Assembly (NCBI RefSeq): GCF_013280595.1
Contig: NZ_JAAATY010000002.1
Coordinates: forward strand, 1-64,000
Direction: 5' to 3'
Length of the DNA: 64,000 nt
DNA from: Kibdelosporangium persicum
Lineage (GTDB): Bacteria; Actinomycetota; Actinomycetes; Mycobacteriales; Pseudonocardiaceae
Shown here: in pieces, positions 33,972 to 41,944 of the stretch
Layout of the letters: every line of letters begins with the position of its first letter
How positions within the stretch are numbered: position 1 is the first letter of the stretch
The notes under the pieces: generated by a model
Seen by the model: only the letters and a program-made list of their open reading frames with translations
Databases searched by the model: none
Told to the model about the DNA's origin: nothing
Made by a program: the position numbers and the translations under genes

Positions 33972-35096
33972 TCAGGCGATAGCCTTGATGGCCGTCAGCA
34001 GCTTGTCCTGGAACTCCTGGGGCAGCGGCGAGTAACCGGCGTCAGCGAGACCGGCCTGTGCGTCGGTCGCGGCGACGGTCAGGAACGCCTTGACGGCCTT
34101 GGCGGTGTCGGCGTCGTAGCCCTTGGAGCAGACGATCTCGTACGTGGCGAGCACCAGCGGGTAGGAGTTCGCGGTCTTGCTGGCGTACAGCGCCTTCAGG
34201 TCGAGCTGCAGGTCGTTTCCGGAGCCCTTGACCTTGGCCTCCTTGATCGCGTTCGCCGCCGTCTCGCCGGTCAGCGCGACGCCACCGGAACCACTGTCCA
34301 GCTTGGCCATGCTCAGCTTCTTGTCCTGCGCGAAGGACCACTCGACGTAACCGATGGTGCCGTCGGCGGCGGCGATCGCGTCGGCGACACCCGGCGAGCC
34401 CTGCGCGCCCTGGCCGACGCCACCGTTGAACTTCTTGCCCGCGCCCTTGGTCCAGCTGCTGGCCGCGGCCGCGCCCAGGTACTGCTGGAAGTTGTCGGTG
34501 GTGCCCGACTCGTCACCGCGGTAGATCACGACGATCGGCTTGGCCGGCAGAGCCTTGCCGCCGTTCGCAGCGGTGATCGCGGCGTCGTCCCAGGTCTTGA
34601 TGGCGCCGGAGAAGATCTTGGCCAGCACGTCCGGGGTCAGCGTGACGTCGGTGGCGCCCTCGAGCTTGTAGGCCACCGCGACCGGGCCGAACACCAGCGG
34701 CAGGTTCCACGCCGGGTTGCCCTTGCACCGTTCCTGCGCCTTGGTGGTCTCGTCGCCTTCCTTCAGCGGCGAGTCGGAGCCGCCGATGTCGGCGATGCCA
34801 CCGTTGAACTGCTTGATGCCGTTGCCGGAACCGGACGACGTGTAGGCGAGCTGCTGGCCGGCGCACTTCGCGCCGTAAGCCTGGGTGAACACCTCCATGG
34901 CGCCCTTCTGGGCGCTGGAGCCCTCGGCGACAAGACTCTTCTTGCCACCACAGTCCACCGGGGCGGTGTTCGTGGGCGCGGGCGCGCCGGCGTTGCCCCC
35001 GCTCTGCGGGGTGTTTTGGTCCGAGCCGCACGCGGTGAGCGCCAGCGCGCCGGCCGCCATGAGGCTGATCAGGGCGCCATGCCGCTTGATCTTCAC
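33972..35096 (-). CDS. pstS: Phosphate-binding lipoprotein PstS
   Basis: A 374-residue periplasm-side lipoprotein with a signal peptide ending in LALTACGSD (lipidated Cys). Phosphate-contact segments are LVAEGSSAQKGAM, GGSDSPLKEGD and YRGDESGTTDNFQQYL, all characteristic of PstS. It captures phosphate for the PstCAB complex. A PHO box lies ~95 bp upstream, marking it as the head of a Pho-regulated operon. Confidence 0.97.
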   Translation of the reverse strand: MKIKRHGALISLMAAGALALTACGSDQNTPQSGGNAGAPAPTNTAPVDCGGKKSLVAEGSSAQKGAMEVFTQAYGAKCAGQQLAYTSSGSGNGIKQFNGGIADIGGSDSPLKEGDETTKAQERCKGNPAWNLPLVFGPVAVAYKLEGATDVTLTPDVLAKIFSGAIKTWDDAAITAANGGKALPAKPIVVIYRGDESGTTDNFQQYLGAAAASSWTKGAGKKFNGGVGQGAQGSPGVADAIAAADGTIGYVEWSFAQDKKLSMAKLDSGSGGVALTGETAANAIKEAKVKGSGNDLQLDLKALYASKTANSYPLVLATYEIVCSKGYDADTAKAVKAFLTVAATDAQAGLADAGYSPLPQEFQDKLLTAIKAIA

Positions 35097-35189
35097 CAGT
35101 TCCTCCAGTCGAGGATTTTTCGTCCGATTCGCGACGAGCTCGCCGCTCGTGACGGGACGCTAAGCAGCCCGGCCGAACGGATGCCCCTC

Positions 35190-35211
35190 TAGAGATGAAC
35201 GACAGGTGAAC
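35190..35211 (-). promoter_or_regulatory. PHO box upstream of pstS
   Basis: On the minus strand, two tandem 11-bp units gttcacctgtc and gttcatctcta match the PhoP-binding repeat. The order and spacing equal those of the phoU site at 27410, so both transcription units should respond to phosphate starvation. Confidence 0.88.
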
Positions 35212-35303
35212 AAGGCACCCATTGTGAGCAGGGCTACCCCATTGGAATGGCGCCGTGACCTCGCCGCGACCTGGAGGTTTGCGGTGAGTGATTGAGCATG
35301 TGG

Positions 35304-36143
35304 CTACCGTGCGTACTGCACACCGGCGTCGAGCAGGCCGAATCCGAGCCTCCGATAGACGGCGATCGCGGGCGCGTTGTCGCTCTCGACATACAGGATG
35401 ACCCGAGGCAGACCGAGTCCTCGCAGGTGACGCAGCCCGGCGAGGGTCAGCGCCTTGCCGAGGCCGCCGCCCTGGGCGTCCGGATCGACGCCGACGACGT
35501 ACACCTCGCCCGTCGAATCCGGATGGACCTTGGTCCAGTGGTAGCCGATGATCCGGTCCCGCGAGTCGACGGCGAGGAAGAACCCGGCCGGGTCGAACCA
35601 GCCCTCCTTCTCGGCACCGAGGACGTCGTCGACCGTGAGACCGCCTTGTTCGGGGTGCCAGGAGAAGGCCCGCGCGTTCACCGCGACCATGGCTTCCTCG
35701 TCCTGTCCCGGCACGAACGTGCGCAACCGCACACCCTCGGGCAGCCGCGGCTCGGCGAACTCGCCGGCGCCGAAGTCCATGCCCATCCGGTGCAGCTCGC
35801 GGACGCGCCGCAGGCCGTGTTTCTCCGCCAGCCGGGCGGCGCCCGGGTGATCACGGTGCGACCAGATCCGCAGCGGGTCCGCGCGCTCCAGCACTGCCGT
35901 CAGCAGCTGCTCACCAATGCCCTGCCTGCGGAAACCCGGGTGCACGACCAGTTCGGCCACCTGGTTGCCGAGCTGGTCGCCCGCGGTGTCGATGTTCGCG
36001 TACCCCACCACGCCGTCCTGGACGGCGAGCAGGTGCACGTCGCCGGACGGCAGGTCGATCCCCGCCTCGTCGGACACCAGCAGCTCACGGACTTGCGCTG
36101 TCTCCAGCTCGGACAGGGTGGGACGCCAGACGAGTTCGGTCAC
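35304..36143 (-). CDS. mshD: Mycothiol synthase
   Basis: A 279-residue protein of two tandem GNAT domains (about 1-135 and 140-279). The C-terminal acetyl-CoA site is VYVVGVDPDAQGGGLGKAL and the N-terminal, degenerate one is LVVHPGFRRQGIGEQLL. MshD acetylates Cys-GlcN-Ins in the last step of mycothiol synthesis, the main thiol of actinobacteria, whose inositol moiety also links it to the iol locus downstream. GTG start, 4 bp after glnR. Confidence 0.95.
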   Translation of the reverse strand: MTELVWRPTLSELETAQVRELLVSDEAGIDLPSGDVHLLAVQDGVVGYANIDTAGDQLGNQVAELVVHPGFRRQGIGEQLLTAVLERADPLRIWSHRDHPGAARLAEKHGLRRVRELHRMGMDFGAGEFAEPRLPEGVRLRTFVPGQDEEAMVAVNARAFSWHPEQGGLTVDDVLGAEKEGWFDPAGFFLAVDSRDRIIGYHWTKVHPDSTGEVYVVGVDPDAQGGGLGKALTLAGLRHLRGLGLPRVILYVESDNAPAIAVYRRLGFGLLDAGVQYAR

Positions 36144-36147
36144 ACCC

Positions 36148-36873
36148 TTACTGAACCACGTCCAGGCTCAGTGATTCCGCCACTGGCGCAGCGGCGGCTC
36201 CTTTGGGCGGCTGGACGAACTTGTAGCCGACGTTGCGCACGGTCCCGATCATCTGCTCGTGCTCGATGCCGAGCTTCGCGCGCAGCCGCCGGACGTGCAC
36301 GTCCACCGTCCGGGTGCCGCCGAAGAAGTCGTAGCCCCAGACCTCCTGCAGCAGCTGCGCGCGGGTGAACACCCGGCCGGCGTGCTGGGCGAGGTACTTG
36401 AGCAGCTCGAACTCCTTGTAGGTGAGGTCGAGCGGACGGCCGCGCAGCCGGGCCATGTACGTGGCCTCGTCGATGACCAGCTCGCCGAGCCGGATCGCGC
36501 CGTCGCCGCTGCCCTGACCGGCCGGGCCGCGCGAGGTCAGCAGCCGCAGCCGGGCGTCCACCTCGGCCGGGCCCGCGGTCGGCAGCAGGATCTCGTCCAC
36601 CCGCCAGTCGGCGGTCACGGCCACCAGGCCGCCCTCGCCGACGATCGCGATCACCGGGCCGGAGTCGCCGCCGCTGGCCAGCAGCCGGCAGAGGCTCTTG
36701 GCGCCGGCGAGGTCGGTCCGGGCGTCGACCAGCACCGCGTCGCGGGAACCCGCGTCGAGCAGTGCGGTGACCTCGGGCTGCTGCGTGCGCACGGCGTGCG
36801 GGAGCAGCATCAGGGAGGGAAGCACCGAACCCGGCTCTGGGTCCGCCGTCAGCAGCAGCAGGTCGAGGCTCAT
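36148..36873 (-). CDS. glnR: Nitrogen global regulator GlnR (orphan OmpR-type)
   Basis: A 241-residue atypical response regulator. The receiver-like domain contains [17 protein letters not shown] and lacks the standard phosphorylation pocket; the winged HTH has [20 protein letters not shown] and [16 protein letters not shown], almost identical in pattern to Streptomyces GlnR. It controls nitrogen assimilation genes. mshD follows after 4 bp, the same arrangement as M. tuberculosis Rv0818-Rv0819. Confidence 0.95.
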   Translation of the reverse strand: MSLDLLLLTADPEPGSVLPSLMLLPHAVRTQQPEVTALLDAGSRDAVLVDARTDLAGAKSLCRLLASGGDSGPVIAIVGEGGLVAVTADWRVDEILLPTAGPAEVDARLRLLTSRGPAGQGSGDGAIRLGELVIDEATYMARLRGRPLDLTYKEFELLKYLAQHAGRVFTRAQLLQEVWGYDFFGGTRTVDVHVRRLRAKLGIEHEQMIGTVRNVGYKFVQPPKGAAAAPVAESLSLDVVQ

Positions 36874-37318
36874 GTGGGCCTACCGCCTCTCAGAAGGGGC
36901 CAACGCGGTTGTCCAGCAGAATAGCGAGCGTGGCCGGAAAAACCCCTGTTCGTAACACGCGGTTCACACACGTGGGGCAAGTCACCGCTGATGGAGTAAT
37001 GCCGCGAGCACGTCGGGCGAACCGGAATTCCGTGATGATTTCGTGCGGTTTCCGCGGCCACGGAAGGTCTTCCGGGAAATCGCCCGCCGGGCCGGAGAAG
37101 GTCCTCGACGTGGACGCCGGTGTCCGATTCGCGCGCACGCGGCCCTGCCAAGGTCACCGCCGTAAGTGCTCGACGGGCGGCGCCTATCCTAGGTGCGCGG
37201 TCGCGGGGCTGTGGCTCAGGCCGGGCGTGCGGCCGGGTCTGGTAGACCGGATCGCGATCTGACTGAACGAGACGCGTCCCGATGCGTCCGACAAAGAAAC
37301 ATCGACACAGGTGGTGGC
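36874..37318. other. Divergent intergenic region glnR / DUF2993 gene
   Basis: 445 bp between divergent genes. It should contain both promoters; a -10-like tatcct at 37185-37190 could serve the rightward operon. I find no convincing gene, RNA structure or full GlnR box. Confidence 0.4.
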
Positions 37319-38221
37319 ATGACTGCAGTGCCGAACGCAACGGCTGACCCGTCGAGGCCGAGCAAGCCGAAGCGATCGAAGACGCGTCCGCTGGTCATCA
37401 CCCTCGTGATCCTGCTCGCCCTGCTGGTCGGGGTGGATTTCGGCGCCGCCGCGGTGGCGGAGTACCAGGTCTCCAAGCGCGCGAAGGAGGCGTTCGGGCT
37501 GTCCGACGACCCGGCGGTGACCGTGCGCGGCTTCCCGTTCCTGACCCAGGCGATCGGCGGCGAGTACGACCACATCACGGTGGACGCCCGCGGTGTACCG
37601 ATCAAGGACATCCTCAAGGACGTCGAGGTGCACGCCGACCTGCGCGGCGTCCAGGCACCGCTGTCGGACCTGCTGGCCGGGCGGACGGACACGATCTCGG
37701 TCAAGGAGATCGAAGGCCAGCTGCGGGTCAAGGAGGCCGACTTCAACCGCGCACTGCAGTCCAACCAGCTGCGCGTGCGCACCAGCGACATCACGAACGT
37801 GACGATCGCGCCGGTCAGTGAGAAGCGGGTGAACGCCACCGCGAGTGGCGAGGAGGACATCGACGACAAGGCCGACCAGGAGGCCCTGAAGCAGGAGTCC
37901 GAGGACACCACGGCGGGCGTGCGGGTCGGCGCGACCGTCGACTTCGCCGGACAGCAGACCGACATCGTCGTCTACGCGATCGTCAGCCTGGTCGAGGCCA
38001 AGATCCAGGTCGCCCCGAAGCGGATCTCGCTGGCCAACTCGATCGGCGACAACCTGCTCGCGCCGAACATCCAGCAGCAGCTGCTGCCGCTGTTCGCGGT
38101 CAACCTCGACCCGGGCAAGCTGCCGGTGGCGATCACGCCGACGGCCGTGCAGGTCGACCCGGGCTCGCTATCGTTGAAGGGCAAGGCGCAGGACGTGAAA
38201 CTGCGAGGCTTCGTGGGATGA
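37319..38221 (+). CDS. DUF2993 (LmeA-type) membrane-anchored protein
   Basis: A 300-residue protein with a basic N-terminus, one transmembrane anchor (PLVITLVILLALLVGVDFGA, residues ~24-43) and an external DUF2993 domain. LmeA, the mycobacterial member, is a periplasmic lipid-binding protein affecting mannan elongation of lipoglycans. It overlaps the thioredoxin-like gene by 4 bp (ATGA). Position matches Rv0817c. Confidence 0.85.
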   Translation: MTAVPNATADPSRPSKPKRSKTRPLVITLVILLALLVGVDFGAAAVAEYQVSKRAKEAFGLSDDPAVTVRGFPFLTQAIGGEYDHITVDARGVPIKDILKDVEVHADLRGVQAPLSDLLAGRTDTISVKEIEGQLRVKEADFNRALQSNQLRVRTSDITNVTIAPVSEKRVNATASGEEDIDDKADQEALKQESEDTTAGVRVGATVDFAGQQTDIVVYAIVSLVEAKIQVAPKRISLANSIGDNLLAPNIQQQLLPLFAVNLDPGKLPVAITPTAVQVDPGSLSLKGKAQDVKLRGFVG

Positions 38222-38628
38222 CCGGGGTCTGGGTGCTGATCGGCACGCTCGCCGTGGCGAGCCTGCTCGGTCTGGCCTGGCGCCGCTCCCAGGGCCGGGT
38301 ACGCCAGGGAAAGACCGTGATGCTTCCCCCTGAACTGCACAAACTGGTGGATCCGGGCAGCCGGGTGACGCTGCTGCAGATCTCGACGACGTTCTGCGCA
38401 CCGTGCCGGCACACCCGGATTCTGCTGTCCGACATGGCCGAGAAGGTCGACGGCCTGCGGCACGTCGACTTCGACGTGACCAACCACCCCGAAGTGGCCT
38501 CGTCGCTCGGCGTGCTCACCACGCCGACCACGCTGGCCGTGGACGCGAAGGGCACGGAGCTGATGCGAGTGGGCGGCGTGCCCAAGCGGGACAGGCTGCT
38601 CGACGCGTTGCGTCCGCACCTCGGCTGA
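38218..38628 (+). CDS. Membrane-anchored thioredoxin-like protein
   Basis: A 136-residue protein with an N-terminal membrane segment (VWVLIGTLAVASLLGLAW) and a thioredoxin fold whose redox site is TTFCAPCRHT (CxxC). The cis-proline is in LTTPTTLAVD. It corresponds in position to M. tuberculosis ThiX (Rv0816c), next to sulfur-transfer genes, and may reduce or deliver sulfur intermediates. Its start overlaps the DUF2993 gene. Confidence 0.88.
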   Translation: MTGVWVLIGTLAVASLLGLAWRRSQGRVRQGKTVMLPPELHKLVDPGSRVTLLQISTTFCAPCRHTRILLSDMAEKVDGLRHVDFDVTNHPEVASSLGVLTTPTTLAVDAKGTELMRVGGVPKRDRLLDALRPHLG

Positions 38629-38700
38629 GCCGCTCGATCGTCTGTCCCAGTGGGTGGACAGCGGTGCTCTGAAATGTGAGATCCGGGTACCCTCACCACC

Positions 38701-38778
38701 GTGTATACGTTGCTGACCAGGCGCCGCGCGGTGGACTACTGCCGCGTGGACTCGAGCCTCTGTCCAGCAACCCTCTGA
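38701..38778 (+). CDS. Cysteine-containing leader peptide (attenuator)
   Basis: A 25-codon ORF beginning GTG. The core LTRRRAVDYCRVDSSLC resembles the actinobacterial sulfur-assimilation leader peptides (pattern L-x-x-R-R-x-V-D-x-C-R-V-x-S-x-L-C). A -10-like taccct at 38688-38693 puts the likely transcript start at or next to the GTG, so it is leaderless. It is followed by the DUF4395, thiosulfate sulfurtransferase and SseC-like genes. Ribosome stalling at its two cysteine codons would sense cysteine supply; this mechanism is inferred from mycobacterial relatives. Confidence 0.8.
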   Translation: MYTLLTRRRAVDYCRVDSSLCPATL

Positions 38779-38848
38779 CCAGGCGATCCCGCGCCCGAAA
38801 GCTCTGAAGAGAGCGGCGCATCCCGCTGTCTGCCCGCAGGTCAGGAGG
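38772..38848 (+). promoter_or_regulatory. Leader mRNA with anti-Shine-Dalgarno pairing
   Basis: cctctgacc (38772-38780), which contains the leader peptide stop codon, can pair with ggtcaggagg (38839-38848), the ribosome-binding site of the DUF4395 gene, with a single bulged G. A small gctct/agagc hairpin lies between. A ribosome on the end of the leader ORF would therefore change access to the downstream start. Confidence 0.55.
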
Positions 38849-38852
38849 ACAC

Positions 38853-39284
38853 ATGTCCGTCGATCCCCGTGGTCCCCGGCTCGCCGCCTGGATCACGACC
38901 GCTGTACTGGCCGTCGCGCTCGCCACGCAATGGTGGCCACTACTCGCTGCACAGGCCGTGATCTTCGCCATCGGCGCGTTCGCCGGGTTGAGATACGCAC
39001 CCTATTCGTTGATCTACAAGCACTTCGTCGCGCCGCGGCTGCGGCCGACCGGCGAGCGGGAGGACGCGGCTCCGCTGCGGTTCGCCCAGGGCGTCGGGTT
39101 CGCCTTCGCCGCTGTCGGCACGGTCGCGTTCGTGCTGGGCGCCTCCACGCTCGGCATCGTCGCGACGGCGTTCGCGCTGGCCGCGGCGTTCCTCAACGCC
39201 GCGTTCGGCTTCTGCCTCGGCTGCGAGACCTACCTGCTGCTGCGCAGGCTCACCCCGTCCGTCGGCCGGCAGACACCGGCCTGA
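38853..39284 (+). CDS. DUF4395 membrane protein
   Basis: A 143-residue integral membrane protein with about four helices and the family cysteine motif FGFCLGCETYLL near residues 120-131. DUF4395 proteins are regularly found beside thioredoxins and rhodaneses; the CxxC-like pair may take part in sulfur or redox transfer at the membrane. AGGAGG lies four bases before the ATG and can be masked by the leader RNA. Confidence 0.88.
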   Translation: MSVDPRGPRLAAWITTAVLAVALATQWWPLLAAQAVIFAIGAFAGLRYAPYSLIYKHFVAPRLRPTGEREDAAPLRFAQGVGFAFAAVGTVAFVLGASTLGIVATAFALAAAFLNAAFGFCLGCETYLLLRRLTPSVGRQTPA

Positions 39285-39323
39285 TCCGCCCCAACCCCCC
39301 GAAGAGAAAGTGAGAGGCGCTCG

Positions 39324-40166
39324 ATGAGCCGCGAAAACGTGCTGGTGTCGGCCCAGTGGGCCGAGGACAACCTCGAGACGCCAGGGGTGGTGTTCGTCGA
39401 GGTCGACGAGGACACCAGCGCATACGAGACCGGGCACATCCCGGGTGCTGTCAAGGTCGACTGGAAGAACGAGCTGCAGGACCCGGTCCGCCGCGACTTC
39501 GTCGACCGGGCGGGCTTCGAGAAGCTGTTGTCCGAGAAGGGAATCGCCAACGACGACCTGGTGGTCCTGTACGGCGGCAACAACAACTGGTTCGCCGCGT
39601 ACGCGTACTGGTACTTCAAGCTGTACGGCCACGAGACGGTGAAGCTGCTCGACGGCGGCCGCAAGAAGTGGGAACTGGACGGCCGTCCGCTGTCGCAGGA
39701 CGTCGTCAAGCGCGACGAGACCCAGTACACCGCGCAGGAGCAGAACCTCAAGCTGCGGGCGTTCCGCGACGAGGTGGTCGACGCGATCGGCACCAAGAAC
39801 CTGGTCGACGTGCGGTCGCCGGACGAGTTCAGCGGCAAGCTGCTGGCCCCGGCGCACCTGCCGCAGGAGTCCGCGCAGCGTCCCGGCCACGTGCCGAGCG
39901 CGATCAACGTGCCGTGGGCCAAGGCCGCGAACGAGGACGGCACCTTCAAGTCCGACGACGAGCTTCGTGAGATCTACAAGGAAGCCGGCATCGACGAGGC
40001 CAAGGCGACCATCGCCTACTGCCGGATCGGGGAGCGTTCGTCGCACACCTGGTTCGCGCTGCACGAGCTGCTCGGCTACGAGGACGTCAAGAACTACGAC
40101 GGTTCGTGGACCGAGTACGGGTCGCTGGTCGGCGTCCCGGTCGAGACCGGCACTGGCAAGGAGTGA
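39324..40166 (+). CDS. sseA: Thiosulfate/3-mercaptopyruvate sulfurtransferase (CysA/SseA type)
   Basis: A 280-residue two-domain rhodanese. The C-terminal active-site loop is AYCRIGERSSHTWF, with the persulfide-forming cysteine followed by the CRIGER loop typical of actinobacterial thiosulfate sulfurtransferases. The N-terminal domain is inactive, as usual. It passes sulfane sulfur from thiosulfate to acceptors. It is followed after 2 bp by the SseC-like gene, as in M. tuberculosis cysA2-sseC2. Confidence 0.94.
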   Translation: MSRENVLVSAQWAEDNLETPGVVFVEVDEDTSAYETGHIPGAVKVDWKNELQDPVRRDFVDRAGFEKLLSEKGIANDDLVVLYGGNNNWFAAYAYWYFKLYGHETVKLLDGGRKKWELDGRPLSQDVVKRDETQYTAQEQNLKLRAFRDEVVDAIGTKNLVDVRSPDEFSGKLLAPAHLPQESAQRPGHVPSAINVPWAKAANEDGTFKSDDELREIYKEAGIDEAKATIAYCRIGERSSHTWFALHELLGYEDVKNYDGSWTEYGSLVGVPVETGTGKE

Positions 40167-40168
40167 AT

Positions 40169-40468
40169 GTGAGCAGCAGCTGCGGAGCACCTGACCAGGC
40201 CGCGCCGATCGCGGGCGCGGAGGGCCAGACCGTCCTGTCCGGACGGGTTCTGTCCGGAGAGGCCCCGGTCGGCGGCGCGTTCGTGCGCCTGCTCGACGGC
40301 AACGGGGACTTCACCGGCGAGGTCGTGTCGTCGCCCGACGGCGAGTTCCGGTTCTACGCCGCGCCCGGCACGTGGACGGTGCGTGCGCTGCACCGCACGG
40401 GCAACGGCGAGGCGTCGGTCCAGGCCGACGGTCCGGGCGTGCACGAGGTGGCCGTGGCCGTCGCCTGA
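40169..40468 (+). CDS. DUF1416 protein (SseC-like)
   Basis: A 99-residue beta-rich protein of the DUF1416 family. It begins VSSSCGAPDQ with a conserved near-terminal cysteine, followed by an Ig-like/transthyretin-type fold (GAFVRLLDGNGDFTGEVVSS). It always accompanies CysA-type sulfurtransferases and may accept sulfur; the chemistry is unproven. GTG 40169 is the start; an ATG two bases earlier is out of frame. A strong terminator follows. Confidence 0.88.
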   Translation: MSSSCGAPDQAAPIAGAEGQTVLSGRVLSGEAPVGGAFVRLLDGNGDFTGEVVSSPDGEFRFYAAPGTWTVRALHRTGNGEASVQADGPGVHEVAVAVA

Positions 40469-40484
40469 TCGACCCTGACGCGAC

Positions 40485-40518
40485 AACCGGGTGGCCCGAA
40501 CGGACCACCCGGTTTTTT
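40485..40518 (+). terminator. Rho-independent terminator of the sulfur operon
   Basis: A 10-bp stem (aaccgggtgg / ccacccggtt) with a 10-nt loop, running straight into six T residues. It separates the sulfur operon from the nitrobindin operon. Confidence 0.92.
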
Positions 40519-40584
40519 GCTGCCCGGTGTCCTGGCCCCTCGGGCTGTCGCGAGCCGCGGCCCGACGGCGGTTATCCTCAGTGC

Positions 40585-40683
40585 GTGCACCTGATTTTCA
40601 CCTCGTTGCTGGTCATCATGGCCCTCGCGACCCTGTGGTTCGCGGGTTACGTCGTCTACCGGCTGTACAGCGACCAGCGCTGA
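40585..40683 (+). CDS. 32-residue single-pass membrane peptide
   Basis: A GTG-initiated 32-codon ORF: a short polar start, one hydrophobic helix ([20 protein letters not shown]) and the tail YRLYSDQR. A -10 element TATCCT at 40573-40578 lies seven bases before the GTG, indicating a leaderless mRNA. Its TGA overlaps the ATG of the nitrobindin-like gene (TGATG), so the two are translationally coupled. No family is recognised. Strong promoter placement, coding bias and coupling make it likely real despite its length. Confidence 0.7.
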   Translation: MHLIFTSLLVIMALATLWFAGYVVYRLYSDQR

Positions 40684-41324
40684 TGAGCACGGACAACAGC
40701 GAGTCCGTGCCGGGAAGTGGCGACGCGGCCGTGCAGGCGGCGGCGGAACGGGCCAAGCTGACCCGGCACCGCAACGTGCCGCAGTTCGACGACATGCCGA
40801 TCCCGGCGGACACGGCGAACCTGCGCGAAGGCCCGGAGCTCAACGACGCGCTGCTGGCGTTGCTGCCCCTGGTCGGCGTGTGGCGCGGCGAGGGCGAAGT
40901 CGTCTATCCCACATTGGACAAGACTCACAAGTTCGGCCAGCAGCTCACGTTCGCCCACGACGGCAGGCCGTTCCTGTACTACGAGTCCCGGGCCTGGCTG
41001 CTGGACGACGACGGCAACGTGATCCGTCCGGCGGCGCGCGAGGTCGGCTGGTGGCGGCCGCAGCCGGACGACACGATCGAGCTGCTCCTCACACACGCGA
41101 CCGGGATCGTGGAGATCTTCTACGGCAAGCCGCGCACGCAGACCTCGTGGGAACTGGCCACGGACGCGGTCGTGCGGACCGCGACGGCCAAGGAGGTCCT
41201 GGGCGCCAAGCGGCTGTACGGCCTGGTCAACAACGGTGACCTGGCGTACGTCGAGGAACGCGCGATGGTGGGCCAGGAGCTCCAGCCGCACACGTCGGCG
41301 TACCTGACTCGTATCGTCGGCTGA
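40683..41324 (+). CDS. Nitrobindin-like haem-binding beta-barrel protein
   Basis: A 213-residue protein of the FABP-like/nitrobindin family. The barrel starts at [18 protein letters not shown] near residue 60 (the G-x-W-x-G-x-G motif), and the proximal haem histidine is in [15 protein letters not shown] near the C-terminus. Nitrobindins bind ferric haem and react with peroxynitrite or NO. Position and sequence fit M. tuberculosis Rv0813c. The ATG overlaps the stop of the small membrane peptide gene. Confidence 0.88.
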   Translation: MSTDNSESVPGSGDAAVQAAAERAKLTRHRNVPQFDDMPIPADTANLREGPELNDALLALLPLVGVWRGEGEVVYPTLDKTHKFGQQLTFAHDGRPFLYYESRAWLLDDDGNVIRPAAREVGWWRPQPDDTIELLLTHATGIVEIFYGKPRTQTSWELATDAVVRTATAKEVLGAKRLYGLVNNGDLAYVEERAMVGQELQPHTSAYLTRIVG

Positions 41325-41332
41325 CCACGCCT

Positions 41333-41944
41333 ATGCGCATACGGCGGTGCGGTTCGGACGCGATGCTCGTCGAAGTGGATTCCCTGGACGAGGTCGACGC
41401 CGTACGGGCCGCGCTGGCCGAAGCCGACCTGCCGGGCCTGGTGGAACTGGTTCCGGCCGCGAGGACCGTACTGGCCGCTTTCCAGCCCGGTTCCGGTGGC
41501 CTGGCGCGCGTCAAACCGCTGCTGGACACCATCGACCTGACCAAGCGCGTGCGGACCGAGCCACGTGAAGTGGTGATCCCGGTGCACTACGACGGCCCGG
41601 ACCTCGACCTCGTCGCCGAGACCGCGGGGACGGACGTCGATGGCGTGGTCGCGCTGCACACCGGCGCCGAGTACAAGGTGGCGTTCTCCGGGTTCGCGCC
41701 CGGCTTCGGGTACCTGGTCGGCCTTCCGCGGGAACTGCGGCAGCCCCGGCTGGAGAACCCGCGCAAACGTGTCGAGCCTGGTTCGGTGGCGATCGCGGGC
41801 GAGTTCACCGGGGTCTATCCGACGGCCTCGCCTGGTGGCTGGCGGTTGATCGGGCGCACTGACGTCACGTTGTTCGACTCGCGCCGTGAACCGGCGGCGT
41901 TGCTGGCACCCGGGGATGTCGTGCGGTTCGAGGCCGTTCGATGA
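41333..41944 (+). CDS. pxpB: 5-oxoprolinase subunit PxpB (KipI-like)
   Basis: A 203-residue cyclophilin-fold protein. The diagnostic block is KVAFSGFAPGFGYLVGLP near residues 118-135, followed by PRKRVEPGSVAIAG. With PxpA and PxpC it forms the ATP-dependent 5-oxoprolinase that opens 5-oxoproline to glutamate. It overlaps pxpC by 4 bp. No pxpA (LamB/YcsF) gene is in the window. Confidence 0.92.
   Translation: MRIRRCGSDAMLVEVDSLDEVDAVRAALAEADLPGLVELVPAARTVLAAFQPGSGGLARVKPLLDTIDLTKRVRTEPREVVIPVHYDGPDLDLVAETAGTDVDGVVALHTGAEYKVAFSGFAPGFGYLVGLPRELRQPRLENPRKRVEPGSVAIAGEFTGVYPTASPGGWRLIGRTDVTLFDSRREPAALLAPGDVVRFEAVR

Noticed and set aside
36950-36975. GlnR box upstream of glnR
   Set aside because: gtaac-n6-ttcac has one acceptable half-site, but the second half does not fit the gaaac consensus.
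37198-37262. tRNA-like sequence upstream of the DUF2993 gene
   Set aside because: No cloverleaf with acceptor stem, anticodon arm and T-loop could be drawn.
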